Assembly (NCBI RefSeq): GCF_039621855.1
Contig: NZ_CP155071.1
Coordinates: forward strand, 4,526,001 to 4,590,000
Length of the DNA: 64,000 bases
Source: Erwinia sp. HDF1-3R
GTDB taxonomy: Bacteria; Pseudomonadota; Gammaproteobacteria; Enterobacterales; Enterobacteriaceae
Direction of reading: 5' to 3'
Part shown: in pieces, positions 8,036 to 17,408 of the stretch
Position numbering within the stretch: position 1 is the first letter of the stretch
Layout: each line of letters starts with the position of its first letter
Notes under the pieces: model-generated
Told to the model about the DNA's origin: nothing
The model's input: only the letters and a program-made list of their open reading frames with translations
The model's database searches: none
Made by a program: the position numbers and the translations under genes

Positions 8036-9256
8036 CTATTCCCCTTCGATACACTCCTCACTTTTACTCTGCGACTGACGTTTTAGCCTCCAGGTTAGCA
8101 GCATGCCCAGACAAACCAGCAGTCCACTTAGCAAGTAGATAACCGGTATGCCCAGATAGCTCATCACGAATCCGGCAAGCGGGCCGGTTACGCCCAGAGA
8201 CAAATCCATAAAGGCAGTGTAGGTTGCTAATGCACTGCCCTGATTCTGGGGTGGTACGGCTTTAACCGCCACTACGCCCACGGCAGGAAACACCAGTGAG
8301 AACCCGGCTCCGGTGAGTAAAGCACCCAGCTTTGCCACCCAGGGTTCGGCTGAACCCCAGACAAGGAATAATCCTGCCGCCTCAACGGCAAAACACACCA
8401 GCGCCACGACCAGTCCACCGTGGCGGTTGATAGCGTTAGGAAACAGCAGTCGCGTCCCCACAAACGCGGCGCTAAACAGCGTCAGCGCCCAGGCGGCACC
8501 GTCCCACCCCTTATCCTGGTAGAACAGCGTAATAAAAGTGGCTATTACCCCGAATCCCGCCGACCCCAGCGCAAGAATAAAACCGTAGCCCCAAAGCCGC
8601 CCCAGCACCGCCCGAAAAGGCAGCTGCTTGCCCCTGCTGCTTTTCACGCTCGCTCGCGGCAGCGCAAGCACAATCGCCACAAAGGCGATAACAGCGATCA
8701 CCGAGGCCAGCAGCAGCAGGCCGCCCCAGCGATAGATTGCCACGCCCAACGGCGCACCCACCGCCATAGCCCCGTAGGTGAAAATACCATTCCAGGAGAT
8801 CACTCGCCCAATATGCAGCGAGCCAACCACGCTGACCCCCCATAGCGTTGAGCCAGTCCCGGCGAAGCTTTGTCCAACCCCCAGAATCACTCTGCCAACG
8901 CATAACAGGAGCAGGCTCAGAATGGGGATCCCTGCGCCCAGCGCCGCCAGCAGACTGAAAATTCCGCTCAGAAAGCAGCCGCAAAGCCCGATGATGACCA
9001 CTCTTTTAGCGCCCCACCGATCGGCGAAGCGTCCGGAATAAGGCCGGCTGATTAGCGTGGAAAAATATTGCAGGCTGACAACCAGTCCTGCCCAGAAAGG
9101 GCTGTAGCCCATGACATCATGTACATAGCCGGGCAAAACGGCCAGCGGCAACCCGATGGTCAGATAGCTGGCAAAGTTGAACATCACGACGGAGATAATA
9201 CGCAGATTCAGGCGAAAAGCGTTAGGGGCCGCCTCCGCTCCGGGTTGTTCAGGCAT
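8036..9256 (-). CDS. yhhS: MFS transporter YhhS
   Basis: 406 residues from the ATG at 9256; a longer frame opens with GTG at 9295 but the E. coli protein begins at the internal 'MPEQP'-type start. Twelve hydrophobic segments. Nearly continuous similarity to E. coli YhhS, for example 'SIVMFNFASYLTIGLPLAVL' here as 'SVVMFNFASYLTIGLPLAVL', and 'GVVAVKAVPPQNQGSALATY'. YhhS is an inner-membrane efflux-type permease of uncertain natural substrate. Though it sits next to iol genes, the strong YhhS match argues against it being the inositol importer. In E. coli, yhhS and yhhT are also neighbours, as here. Confidence 0.88.
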   Translation of the reverse strand: MPEQPGAEAAPNAFRLNLRIISVVMFNFASYLTIGLPLAVLPGYVHDVMGYSPFWAGLVVSLQYFSTLISRPYSGRFADRWGAKRVVIIGLCGCFLSGIFSLLAALGAGIPILSLLLLCVGRVILGVGQSFAGTGSTLWGVSVVGSLHIGRVISWNGIFTYGAMAVGAPLGVAIYRWGGLLLLASVIAVIAFVAIVLALPRASVKSSRGKQLPFRAVLGRLWGYGFILALGSAGFGVIATFITLFYQDKGWDGAAWALTLFSAAFVGTRLLFPNAINRHGGLVVALVCFAVEAAGLFLVWGSAEPWVAKLGALLTGAGFSLVFPAVGVVAVKAVPPQNQGSALATYTAFMDLSLGVTGPLAGFVMSYLGIPVIYLLSGLLVCLGMLLTWRLKRQSQSKSEECIEGE

Positions 9257-9546
9257 GGAAAGCGATACCCTTTCAGGAAAAGCACAAGGTTGCACTATAC
9301 CTGGTTTTAACGGCGAAGATCACTCCTCTATCTGTTGCTCCCCCTAAACCAGGCTTTAAGGAGTCAGCAACCAGCCTCAAAGGGGCCAGCGTAAGTCAGA
9401 AAAAGAGCCTGACTGACGCGAAAAGGCCACTGCCGATACACATTAACGGTCAATAAACGTGCTAAGTACTGCGAACTTTCTTAAATTCAGCAAGTTAGCC
9501 GGTAAAGGCGCTAAGCTTTGTATCAATATTATTGCCCGGAGAAGCC

Positions 9547-10596
9547 ATGAGCGAGCTGCAGCAGGAGAAGATAGGGCAGAATATGCTGCTGAAAATGGCC
9601 ATGCTGGTCGTCATTCTGGCCGGGATCAAAGCGGCCTCAGAAATTTTGGTACCCTTTCTGCTGGCACTGTTTCTGGCGATAGTGCTGAATCCGCTGGTGA
9701 CGATACTGATGCGGCGCGGGGTCCGACGCGGCCTGGCGATTACGCTGGTGACGCTGGCCATGCTGGTTATTATTGCACTGCTGGTGGCAATGATTGCCGG
9801 TTCAATCAATGATTTCAGCGATATTTACCCGCAGATCCGCAGTCAGATGGCGCAAAAACTCGCTATCCTGCAGCATTTTGCCGCACCCTTTCATATTAAT
9901 CTCTCTACCGACCGCATTATTGAACGTCTCGATCCCAGCTCGATGATGAATCTGGCCGGTACCCTGCTAAGTCAATTTTCCGGTGCAATGACCGGGACCG
10001 TGCTGCTGTTTATGACGGTCGTTTTTATGCTGTTTGAAGTTCATCATCTGCCCTATAAGCTGCGTTTCGCCCTGGTTAACCCGAAAATTCGCATTGCCGG
10101 CCTGCATAAGGCACTGAAAGGCGTGACGCACTATCTGGCGCTGAAAACGTTACTTAGCCTGATAACGGGTATTGCGGTCTGGCTGGTGCTGCTGCTGCTG
10201 GGCATCAAGTTTGCGCTGCTGTGGGGCGTGGTGGCTTTTGTGCTCAACTTTATTCCTAATATCGGTCCGGTGATTGCCGGTATCCCCCCTCTGCTTCAGG
10301 CTTTATTGCTTAACACGCCTTTTGACGCCGCACTGGTCGCCGCACTGTTTACCGTTATTCATATGGTGCTGGGCAATATGCTGGAACCGCGGATTATGGG
10401 GAAAGGCCTGGGACTCTCCAGCCTGGTGGTGTTCCTGTCGCTGATATTTTGGGGCTGGCTGCTGGGGCCGATCGGTATGCTGCTGTCGGTTCCGCTGACC
10501 TGCGTCTGTAAAATCCTGATGGAAACGACGCCAGGCGGCAGCAAGCTGGCGATTTTACTTGGCAACGGCAGGCCTCGTACCGTCCGCCTGAAGTAA
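9547..10596 (+). CDS. yhhT: AI-2E family inner-membrane protein YhhT
   Basis: 349 residues from the ATG at 9547 (CGGAGAAG just upstream); an upstream ATG at 9532 lacks a site. Seven or eight hydrophobic segments of the AI-2E/PerM family. Closely resembles E. coli YhhT ('[11 protein letters not shown]', '[20 protein letters not shown]', '[19 protein letters not shown]'). Members are putative exporters; the YhhT substrate is not established. Divergent from yhhS with 290 bp between them. Confidence 0.88.
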   Translation: MSELQQEKIGQNMLLKMAMLVVILAGIKAASEILVPFLLALFLAIVLNPLVTILMRRGVRRGLAITLVTLAMLVIIALLVAMIAGSINDFSDIYPQIRSQMAQKLAILQHFAAPFHINLSTDRIIERLDPSSMMNLAGTLLSQFSGAMTGTVLLFMTVVFMLFEVHHLPYKLRFALVNPKIRIAGLHKALKGVTHYLALKTLLSLITGIAVWLVLLLLGIKFALLWGVVAFVLNFIPNIGPVIAGIPPLLQALLLNTPFDAALVAALFTVIHMVLGNMLEPRIMGKGLGLSSLVVFLSLIFWGWLLGPIGMLLSVPLTCVCKILMETTPGGSKLAILLGNGRPRTVRLK

Positions 10597-10613
10597 CCCT
10601 TCAGGCGCTTCTT
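10585..10613 (+). terminator. Terminator at the end of yhhT
   Basis: 8-bp perfect stem CGCCTGAA (10585-10592) / TTCAGGCG (10600-10607) with a 7-nt loop containing the stop codon, followed by CTTCTT. Confidence 0.55.
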
Positions 10614-10715
10614 ACCTGCCCACTGCGATCGTCATCACGGCATCCTTTGCCGTTGCGCTTTATGCTGTGTTTAGCGGCTTTCTGCCTTAACTCTTCGATG
10701 ATACAGGAGCTGAAC

Positions 10716-11903
10716 ATGGAACATACGTGGCGCTGGTATGGCCCGAACGACCCCGTTTCGCTGGATGATGCACGGCAGGCTGGCGCCACCGGCATTGTGA
10801 CGGCCTTGCACCATATTCCCAACGGCGATGTCTGGCCCGTAGAGGAGATCAAAGCCCGCCAGGCGCTGCTGGCAGAGAAAAACCTGGTGTGGTCAGTGGT
10901 GGAAAGCATCCCTGTTCATGAGTCGATCAAAACGCATCGCGGCGATTACCCGCGTTTTATCGCTAACTATCAGCAATCTCTGCGAAATCTGGGCAACTGT
11001 GGGATAGATACCGTCTGCTACAACTTTATGCCGGTGCTGGACTGGACGCGGACCGACCTCGCCTGGCCACTGCCGTGCGGGGCCAAAGCGCTGCGCTTCG
11101 ATGATACGGCCTTTGCCGCATTTGAGTTGCACATACTCAAACGCCCCGGTGCCGTGCAGGATTACGATCCGCAGGAACGGGAGCAGGCTGCTCGCTACTT
11201 CGCCGCGATGACCCCTGACGATGTGGAAACGCTAACCCGCAATATCATTGCCGGTCTGCCGGGTGCGGAAGAGGGCTATACGCTGGTGCAGTTTCAGGCG
11301 CAGCTTGCGCAGTATGAGGGGATCGATAAAGCCAAACTGCGTGAGCACATGGCAGAATTTCTGCGGGCGATTGTGCCGGTCGCGGAAGCTTCAGGCATCA
11401 GGCTGGCGGTGCATCCGGACGATCCACCGCGATCGCTGCTCGGCCTGCCGCGCATCGTTTCTACCCAGGAAGATCTCCAGTGGCTAAAGGAGGCGGTAGA
11501 CAGCCGTCATAACGGCTTCACCTTCTGTACCGGATCGCTTGGGGTTCGGGCTGATAACGATCTGATCAACATGGCCGCGACCTTTGCCGATCGGATCCAT
11601 TTCGCGCATTTACGTTCCACGCAGCGCGAAGACAACCCGAAAAGCTTTCATGAGGCCGCACACCTCGGTGGCGACGTGGACATGGTGGGCGTGGTTAAGG
11701 CTATTCTGGCCGAGGAGCAGCGCCGTCGTCGGGAGGGTGATAGCCGCCCTATTCCCATGCGGCCCGACCACGGGCATCAAATGCTGGACGACCTGCATAA
11801 AAAAACCAACCCCGGCTATTCTGCCATTGGTCGGCTTAAAGGACTGGCAGAGGTTCGCGGCGTTGAGGTTGCGCTTCAACAACTCTTTTACAGCGATAGC
11901 TAA
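10716..11903 (+). CDS. uxuA: Mannonate dehydratase
   Basis: 395 residues from the ATG at 10716, with AGGAG seven bases upstream. UxuA dehydrates D-mannonate to 2-keto-3-deoxygluconate in glucuronate breakdown, using a divalent metal. Family landmarks: '[20 protein letters not shown]', '[17 protein letters not shown]', '[16 protein letters not shown]', '[20 protein letters not shown]', '[10 protein letters not shown]', '[13 protein letters not shown]'. It stands alone here: no uxuB or uxuR is nearby. Plant-derived uronates are a plausible source of substrate for this kind of organism. Confidence 0.95.
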   Translation: MEHTWRWYGPNDPVSLDDARQAGATGIVTALHHIPNGDVWPVEEIKARQALLAEKNLVWSVVESIPVHESIKTHRGDYPRFIANYQQSLRNLGNCGIDTVCYNFMPVLDWTRTDLAWPLPCGAKALRFDDTAFAAFELHILKRPGAVQDYDPQEREQAARYFAAMTPDDVETLTRNIIAGLPGAEEGYTLVQFQAQLAQYEGIDKAKLREHMAEFLRAIVPVAEASGIRLAVHPDDPPRSLLGLPRIVSTQEDLQWLKEAVDSRHNGFTFCTGSLGVRADNDLINMAATFADRIHFAHLRSTQREDNPKSFHEAAHLGGDVDMVGVVKAILAEEQRRRREGDSRPIPMRPDHGHQMLDDLHKKTNPGYSAIGRLKGLAEVRGVEVALQQLFYSDS

Positions 11904-12002
11904 CGCGTACCCTGAACCGGTTGCCATGATCACTCACCGCTCCGGTCTACCCCTGAGGATGACCGGACCGGGCCGCCCGATCAACGATAAAAAAACCGCA
12001 AT

Positions 12003-12953
12003 TCACTGTGGCCGGGCCTCAAAGACGCTGGTATCGGTGATCGCCTGTACGTCCACCTTCTGCGGCAGGATCGCCAGCGAAGAGAACAGATCGGAGACGC
12101 CCTGTACTTTCTTAATATCCTCTGCGGAGACCGGCCTGATGCCGTGAGAAATCCGCGCCGTGATGGGTGCCGACGCCTGCGGTGAAAGACGGGTAAGCGC
12201 AGCATAAACCTGATTATAGTCGTCGGGATGCGCAATTCCCCAGGCCCGCGCCTTCGCCAGTCGGCGGGCAAAGTCGGCAATAGCCAGCCGCTTAAGGGGA
12301 TCTTTTAGTGAGCTGTCGGTGGCGGTCACAAATGACAGTGCGGTCGTCAGCCCTTTACTGTCGCGAAGCAGGCGTGCGCCGTGCTGTTCGGCGATGCCCA
12401 GATAGGGATCGAAGGTGGCCCAGGCCGCAATCTGACCGGAGTTAAACGCCGCGCTGGCGTCAACGGGCAGGACAAAGCGAACCGGGACCGCCTCTCTTTT
12501 GATGCCCGCCTCCTGCAACGCGCCATAGAGCAGATGCTGCGAAATGCTGCCGCGCGCCGAGGAAACGACAACGGTTTTCCCTGCCAGATCCCTCACGCTG
12601 TGGACCGGAGAATCGGCCGGGACAATCAGCCCGTTAGATCCCGCATCTCCCTCGTTGGTTGCGATGATTTTAAGATCTACCCCGCCAGCGGCAGCCATCA
12701 GTACCGGCAGGTCTCCGGCGTAAGAGGTATCAACCGCCCCCGCCCGCTGCGCTTCAAAGAGCGGTGCGGCGCCCTGAAAATTGGCCCAGCGATAGTGATA
12801 AGACGCACCTTTCATCGCGCCGGATGCCTCCACCAGCGAACGCAAATTGCGGGCCTGATCGCCCAGCACCAGCGTGACGCCGGAGAGATCCTCTGCCGCG
12901 CTGGCAGTAACGGAAACGCAGAGCAGTAAAGCCGTCAATAGCGATTTATACAT
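12003..12953 (-). CDS. Periplasmic ABC substrate-binding protein, SsuA/NMT1-like
   Basis: 316 residues with a cleavable signal peptide ending near 'VTASAAED'. The fold is that of the aliphatic sulfonate/taurine/nitrate binding proteins (SsuA, NMT1 type): 'RAGAVDTSYAGDLPVLMAAA', 'GSNGLIVPADSPVHSVRDLA', 'GKTVVVSSARGSISQHLL', 'AFNSGQIAAWATFDPYLG'. It lies 17 bp downstream of the class II aldolase gene, so the two are probably co-transcribed. No permease or ATPase gene is close by, so it must borrow a transporter or act otherwise. The ligand is unknown; organosulfur or small organic anions are guesses from the family. Confidence 0.75.
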   Translation of the reverse strand: MYKSLLTALLLCVSVTASAAEDLSGVTLVLGDQARNLRSLVEASGAMKGASYHYRWANFQGAAPLFEAQRAGAVDTSYAGDLPVLMAAAGGVDLKIIATNEGDAGSNGLIVPADSPVHSVRDLAGKTVVVSSARGSISQHLLYGALQEAGIKREAVPVRFVLPVDASAAFNSGQIAAWATFDPYLGIAEQHGARLLRDSKGLTTALSFVTATDSSLKDPLKRLAIADFARRLAKARAWGIAHPDDYNQVYAALTRLSPQASAPITARISHGIRPVSAEDIKKVQGVSDLFSSLAILPQKVDVQAITDTSVFEARPQ

Positions 12954-12970
12954 GGTGTCTCTTCCCCCTG

Positions 12971-13741
12971 TCAGAGTGCGTTTCGCTGTAGCTGACGGAC
13001 GTAAGCATCCCAGTGCAGGAGATACTTTTTGTTTCTGATGCCATTATCAAACGCCAGCGCGGCCTTTTCCGCTACCGCATCCGGGATAATACTCAGCGCA
13101 GCCCCGCCGGACTGTGCGGCTATTTGCGCAACGCACGCCCGCTCCAGATAGTAGAGATTGTAAAACGCTTCCTCCAAATCCCGGCCACAGGTCAGCAGAC
13201 CGTGATTACGCAGGATCAGCGCGTTGAGATCGCCCAAATCGGCCACGATGCGCTGCTGCTCATCGAGATCCAACGCAATCCCTTCATAATCGTGATAGGC
13301 AAGACGGCGGTGAAAGCGCGTGCTGTGCTGGGAGATCATCAACAGCCCCTGCTGCTGAGCCGCTACGCCTATGCCCGCCGCAGTATGGGTGTGCAGGACG
13401 GCGTGGGTTTCCGGGCGGGCGCGATGAATCGCACTGTGGATCACATAACCCGCAGGATTGATCCCCAACCCGGTAGGATCGTCGATAATTTCGCCATCAA
13501 TATCAATTTTGACCAGCGTTTCAGGCGTAATCTCATCAAAGGTCTGGCCGTAAGCGTTGATCAGGAAATGCGGGAGTTCACCCGGTACGCGCAGGGAGAA
13601 GTGAGTATAAATATGATCCGTCCAGCGCAATTTTGCCGCCAGGCGATAGCACTGCGCCAGTTTAACGCGTGCTCGCCACTCCGCATCGGAAATACGGGCT
13701 CGCAGACCCGTTGCCGCATTCAGTTCGGTAACCTCTGCCAT
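12971..13741 (-). CDS. Class II aldolase/adducin-family protein
   Basis: 256 residues; AGGAGA box before the ATG. The zinc-site histidines of the aldolase/adducin fold are visible in 'VLHTHTAAGIGVAAQQQG' and 'LILRNHGLLTCGRDLEEAF'; a third lies C-terminal. Family members cleave or isomerise phosphosugars or act as decarboxylases; many of this 250-residue subgroup have no known substrate. First gene of a probable two-gene unit with the binding protein, and divergent from the EAL gene. The family is firm; the reaction is unknown. Confidence 0.8.
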   Translation of the reverse strand: MAEVTELNAATGLRARISDAEWRARVKLAQCYRLAAKLRWTDHIYTHFSLRVPGELPHFLINAYGQTFDEITPETLVKIDIDGEIIDDPTGLGINPAGYVIHSAIHRARPETHAVLHTHTAAGIGVAAQQQGLLMISQHSTRFHRRLAYHDYEGIALDLDEQQRIVADLGDLNALILRNHGLLTCGRDLEEAFYNLYYLERACVAQIAAQSGGAALSIIPDAVAEKAALAFDNGIRNKKYLLHWDAYVRQLQRNAL

Positions 13742-13972
13742 TTATTTTTCTCCTGACCTGTTAAACGCGGACGGGCCGCGGACAGGGCATCCTGGCACAG
13801 GAGAAAATACCGGGGAAATAATGAATATGACAATAAACTGCATAATATTGACTAAGGAATATGCACAAAGCTTATTTTTCCACTGCCCGCCAATATTTAT
13901 CTGTCGGCACAGCGGACATGCTATTTTACCGCCAACCGTGCGTATAAAATTGGGTGAAAACAGGAAGACGAT

Positions 13973-15550
13973 ATGGACTCTCTTTTATTAAAGGGACGTG
14001 AACGTAAGGGACTTTACCTGACACTGGCGGGCCTGCTGCCTTTGCTGCTCTGTCTTGTTTTTACCGGTATCGAAGCCACGCAGATTATCCAGCGCCAGCA
14101 GGCCGTCACCGCCGAAATGCTGTTAAACCAGTCCGAGGCCATCAGCGATCATGCCTGGAAGATGATTGCCCAGCTACAGCAGTTCTCCGGAAAACCCTGT
14201 GAAGAGATTAACGATCGGCTCCAGCGCTTTTCGGCTATCTACCCCTATTTCCGCTCCGTAGGCACTATCCAGCACGATACCATCACCTGCTCCTCCGCAT
14301 TCGGCAGCAAGCAGGGCAATATTACAATCCTGCTTCAGCGTCCGCCGCCTGAAAACCGGAGGACTTCCTGGGTCCTCTCTCTGGCGGGCACCTATAGCGT
14401 CAGGGATCGTCCGGCAGTGATCTTTGTCCGCGACGGGCCGGAGGGCTCCAGCAGCTTTGCCCTGGTCGATGGCCAGTACCTTCACGATTTTATGAACGCA
14501 GTAGGTAAAAGCCATGGCTACCGTATCGCCATTCAGTTCGGCGGCGGATTTCGCATTACGCGCGGCAACATCCCCAGCGCGGGCGAGGGGTTTATTCACG
14601 CCAACACCTATACCGCGACCTCCAAACGTTACCCTATCGTCGTTAGTGTGACCTCGCCGCCTGCGGATACCGCCTATACCTGGCGACAGGGACTGTATAC
14701 CTTCCTGCCGATGGCGCTCATCCTGTCGCTCCTGCTCATGACGGTGACCAGCAACTGGCTTAAACGGCGGCTCTCCTACGGCGACCTGATCCGCCGCGCC
14801 ATTGCGCGTGACGAGTTCTCCGTTAATTACCAGCCGCTGTTTAATCTTGAAACCAACCGCTACGGCGGGGCGGAAGCATTGATGCGCTGGCAGCTGCCGG
14901 ATGGCCGCTGGGCAAAGCCGGACCGCTTTATCAGCGCCGCAGAGTCAGAGGGGATGATTGTGCCGCTAACGCGGCATCTGCTGACGCTGATTATCAGAGA
15001 TGTCCAGCAATGGCACGTACCGCCTGGATTCCACCTTGGGATCAACGTAGCGGCTGAACATCTTCAGCACCCCGATTTTGTGCAGGATATCCGTGGCTTT
15101 GCCGCGCAGCTTGCTGCCCAAAAGCTGAATATCACTTTGGAACTGACCGAGCGGAGCCTGATCTCCGATGGCGATGACGTGGTGAAGAAGCTGCACCAGC
15201 TGCGTGCGGAAGGCATTCATATCGCGATTGATGACTTCGGCACCGGGCACTGTGCGCTGAGCTATCTCCAGACCTTTCCGCTGGACTACCTCAAGGTGGA
15301 TCGCGGCTTTGTTAACGCCATCGAGTTTGCCGGGGGTGAAGCGCCGATTCTGGATGCGATTATTAATCTTAGCCAGAAGCTGGGGCTTAAAATTGTCGCA
15401 GAAGGCGTCGAAACGCCGGTCCAGCTCGACTACCTTAAAGCACGCGGCGTTATCCATATTCAGGGCTATCTCTTTGCTCACCCTATGACCAGCAGTGCGC
15501 TGATGGCGTGGTTGCAGAGCACAAACCCAGCCCCGCCTTATCCGCTATAA
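13973..15550 (+). CDS. CSS-motif cyclic-di-GMP phosphodiesterase
   Basis: 525 residues. A periplasmic CSS-motif sensor domain (about 35-235) lies between two membrane helices (about 14-34 and 237-260) and carries the motif cysteines C76 and C106 ('TCSSAF'), which in E. coli Pde proteins form a disulfide that controls activity. The cytoplasmic EAL domain follows, with catalytic and metal motifs intact: 'GGAEALMRW', 'ITLELTERSL', 'AIDDFGTGHCALSYLQ', 'LKVDRGFV', 'VAEGVETPVQ'. It should hydrolyse c-di-GMP to pGpG, lowering biofilm and raising motility. AGGAAG box before the ATG. It appears to be a single-gene transcript. Confidence 0.9.
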   Translation: MDSLLLKGRERKGLYLTLAGLLPLLLCLVFTGIEATQIIQRQQAVTAEMLLNQSEAISDHAWKMIAQLQQFSGKPCEEINDRLQRFSAIYPYFRSVGTIQHDTITCSSAFGSKQGNITILLQRPPPENRRTSWVLSLAGTYSVRDRPAVIFVRDGPEGSSSFALVDGQYLHDFMNAVGKSHGYRIAIQFGGGFRITRGNIPSAGEGFIHANTYTATSKRYPIVVSVTSPPADTAYTWRQGLYTFLPMALILSLLLMTVTSNWLKRRLSYGDLIRRAIARDEFSVNYQPLFNLETNRYGGAEALMRWQLPDGRWAKPDRFISAAESEGMIVPLTRHLLTLIIRDVQQWHVPPGFHLGINVAAEHLQHPDFVQDIRGFAAQLAAQKLNITLELTERSLISDGDDVVKKLHQLRAEGIHIAIDDFGTGHCALSYLQTFPLDYLKVDRGFVNAIEFAGGEAPILDAIINLSQKLGLKIVAEGVETPVQLDYLKARGVIHIQGYLFAHPMTSSALMAWLQSTNPAPPYPL

Positions 15551-15662
15551 ATCTGACCGCGTTCGGGACGATCTCACGGGCCGATTATGTGGTTAAGCCG
15601 CGTGGGATCCCGTCAGAAATTATGTTACGCGACCAGAAAACGATATACTGATAACAGAAAAG

Positions 15663-15694
15663 GGCGGGTTGATAGACGATTCCACCCGCCGCTT
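15663..15694 (+). terminator. Terminator downstream of the phosphodiesterase
   Basis: 7-bp stem GGCGGGT (15663-15669) / ACCCGCC (15684-15690) with a 14-nt loop, then GCTTTT. It sits 110 bp after the phosphodiesterase stop and before proP. Confidence 0.55.
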
Positions 15695-15813
15695 TTCACT
15701 TTCTGCCTGGCTATAGACCACAGATAATTTGTACCCTGAACCGCTGTAATTCGTTCATTTCAGACGGTTTATGGGAGAATTCTAACTGGGAAACAGACTA
15801 TTACAGGGGTTTT

Positions 15814-17319
15814 ATGAAGCTACGTAGGAAGCGTGTTAAGCCAATGGGCTTAAAAGACGTAACGATCATTGATGATGCCAGGTTACGCAAGGCTATTACC
15901 GCCGCCTCGCTGGGTAACGCGATGGAGTGGTTCGACTTTGGGGTATACGGATTTGTCGCCTTTGCGCTGGGTCAGGTGTTCTTCCCCGGCGCCGATCCGG
16001 GCGTGCAGATGATTGCCGCACTGGCGACCTTCTCGGTACCTTTTCTTATCCGTCCACTGGGTGGGCTGTTTTTTGGCAGGCTGGGTGACAAATATGGCCG
16101 CCAGAAGATCCTTTCCATTACCATCATTATTATGTCGGTCAGTACCTTCTGTATTGGCCTGATCCCCTCCCATGCCTCCATCGGCATCTGGGCGCCTATT
16201 CTGCTGCTGCTGTGTAAAATGGCTCAGGGCTTTTCCGTCGGGGGCGAATACACCGGTGCATCCATTTTCGTTGCCGAATACTCCCCGGACCGCAAGCGCG
16301 GCTTTATGGGCAGCTGGCTGGACTTCGGCTCAATTGTAGGATTTGTGCTGGGTGCCGGCCTCGTCGTGCTGATATCAACGGTTATTGGCGAAGCAAGGTT
16401 TCTGGAGTGGGGCTGGCGCGTGCCGTTCTTCGTCGCCCTGCCGCTGGGTCTTGTCGGGCTTTACCTGCGTAGCGCGCTGGAAGAAACACCGGCCTTCCAG
16501 CAGCACGTTGAAAAGCTTGAGCAGGGCGATCGTGAAGGGCTGGCTGACGGTCCTAAAGTTTCGTTTAAAGAGATTGCGACCAAACACTGGAAAAGCCTGC
16601 TGGCCTGTATCGGTCTGGTGCTTTCGACCAACGTCACCTATTACATGCTGCTGACGTACATGCCAAGCTACCTCACCCACAATCTTCACTACTCTGAAGA
16701 TCACGGGGTGCTGATCATCATTGCCATTATGATTGGTATGCTGTTTATTCAACCGATTATGGGCCTGATGAGCGATAAATTTGGTCGTCGTCCCTTCGTG
16801 ATCATCGGTAGTATCGCCCTGCTGTGTCTGTCCATTCCCTGCTTTATGCTGATTAACAGCAATGTGATGCCGCTGATTTTTGCCGGTCTGCTGATTCTGG
16901 CGGTGGTGCTTAACTGCTTTACCGGGGTGATGGCCTCGTCGCTGCCCGCGATGTTCCCTACCCACATCCGTTACAGCGCCTTAGCCAGTGCCTTTAACAT
17001 CTCTATTCTGGTGGCGGGTCTGACGCCAACGCTGGCCGCCTGGCTGGTTGAAGCGACCAACAACCTCTATATGCCTGCCTATTATCTGATGATTGTTGCC
17101 ATCGTGGGCCTGGTAACCGGTATCATGATGAAAGAGACGGCCAATATGCCACTGCGCGGTGCCACGCCAGCGGCCTCAGATATGGCCGAGGCAAAAGAGC
17201 TGTTGCAGGAGCATCACGATAACATCGAGACTAAAATCGGTGATATCAGCGAGCAGATTGCCGAGCTGGAAGAGAAGCGTAAGCACCTGATCAACCAGCA
17301 TCCGAATATCAACGAGTAA
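15814..17319 (+). CDS. proP: Proline/glycine-betaine proton symporter
   Basis: 501 residues, the length of E. coli ProP (500), and alignable from end to end. Twelve membrane segments of the MFS, with 'GRLGDKYGRQK' and 'SDKFGRRPFV' loops, and the cytoplasmic C-terminal coiled coil (about 465-498, 'EQIAELEEKRKHLINQHP') that tunes osmotic activation in ProP. It imports proline, betaine and ectoine at high osmolality. The start at 15814 matches the E. coli N-terminus, though the ribosome site is weak. Probably monocistronic, ending in a strong terminator. Confidence 0.95.
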   Translation: MKLRRKRVKPMGLKDVTIIDDARLRKAITAASLGNAMEWFDFGVYGFVAFALGQVFFPGADPGVQMIAALATFSVPFLIRPLGGLFFGRLGDKYGRQKILSITIIIMSVSTFCIGLIPSHASIGIWAPILLLLCKMAQGFSVGGEYTGASIFVAEYSPDRKRGFMGSWLDFGSIVGFVLGAGLVVLISTVIGEARFLEWGWRVPFFVALPLGLVGLYLRSALEETPAFQQHVEKLEQGDREGLADGPKVSFKEIATKHWKSLLACIGLVLSTNVTYYMLLTYMPSYLTHNLHYSEDHGVLIIIAIMIGMLFIQPIMGLMSDKFGRRPFVIIGSIALLCLSIPCFMLINSNVMPLIFAGLLILAVVLNCFTGVMASSLPAMFPTHIRYSALASAFNISILVAGLTPTLAAWLVEATNNLYMPAYYLMIVAIVGLVTGIMMKETANMPLRGATPAASDMAEAKELLQEHHDNIETKIGDISEQIAELEEKRKHLINQHPNINE

Positions 17320-17355
17320 TCCACGCCGAAGCGCAATAAGCGCTTAACACAGACT

Positions 17356-17402
17356 GCACCCCAAAGGTTGGCTTGCCAACTGAGTAAGGTGCGGTTTTTT
17401 TT
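17356..17402 (+). terminator. Strong terminator downstream of proP
   Basis: Outer stem GCACC (17356-17360) / GGTGC (17388-17392) encloses a perfect inner stem GTTGGC (17367-17372) / GCCAAC (17375-17380); eight T follow at 17395-17402. Confidence 0.8.
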
Positions 17403-17408
17403 GGTCTG

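Noticed and set aside
8036-9256. MFS gene as the inositol importer of the iol locus
   Set aside because: Sequence matches E. coli YhhS along its full length, and yhhT follows as in E. coli.
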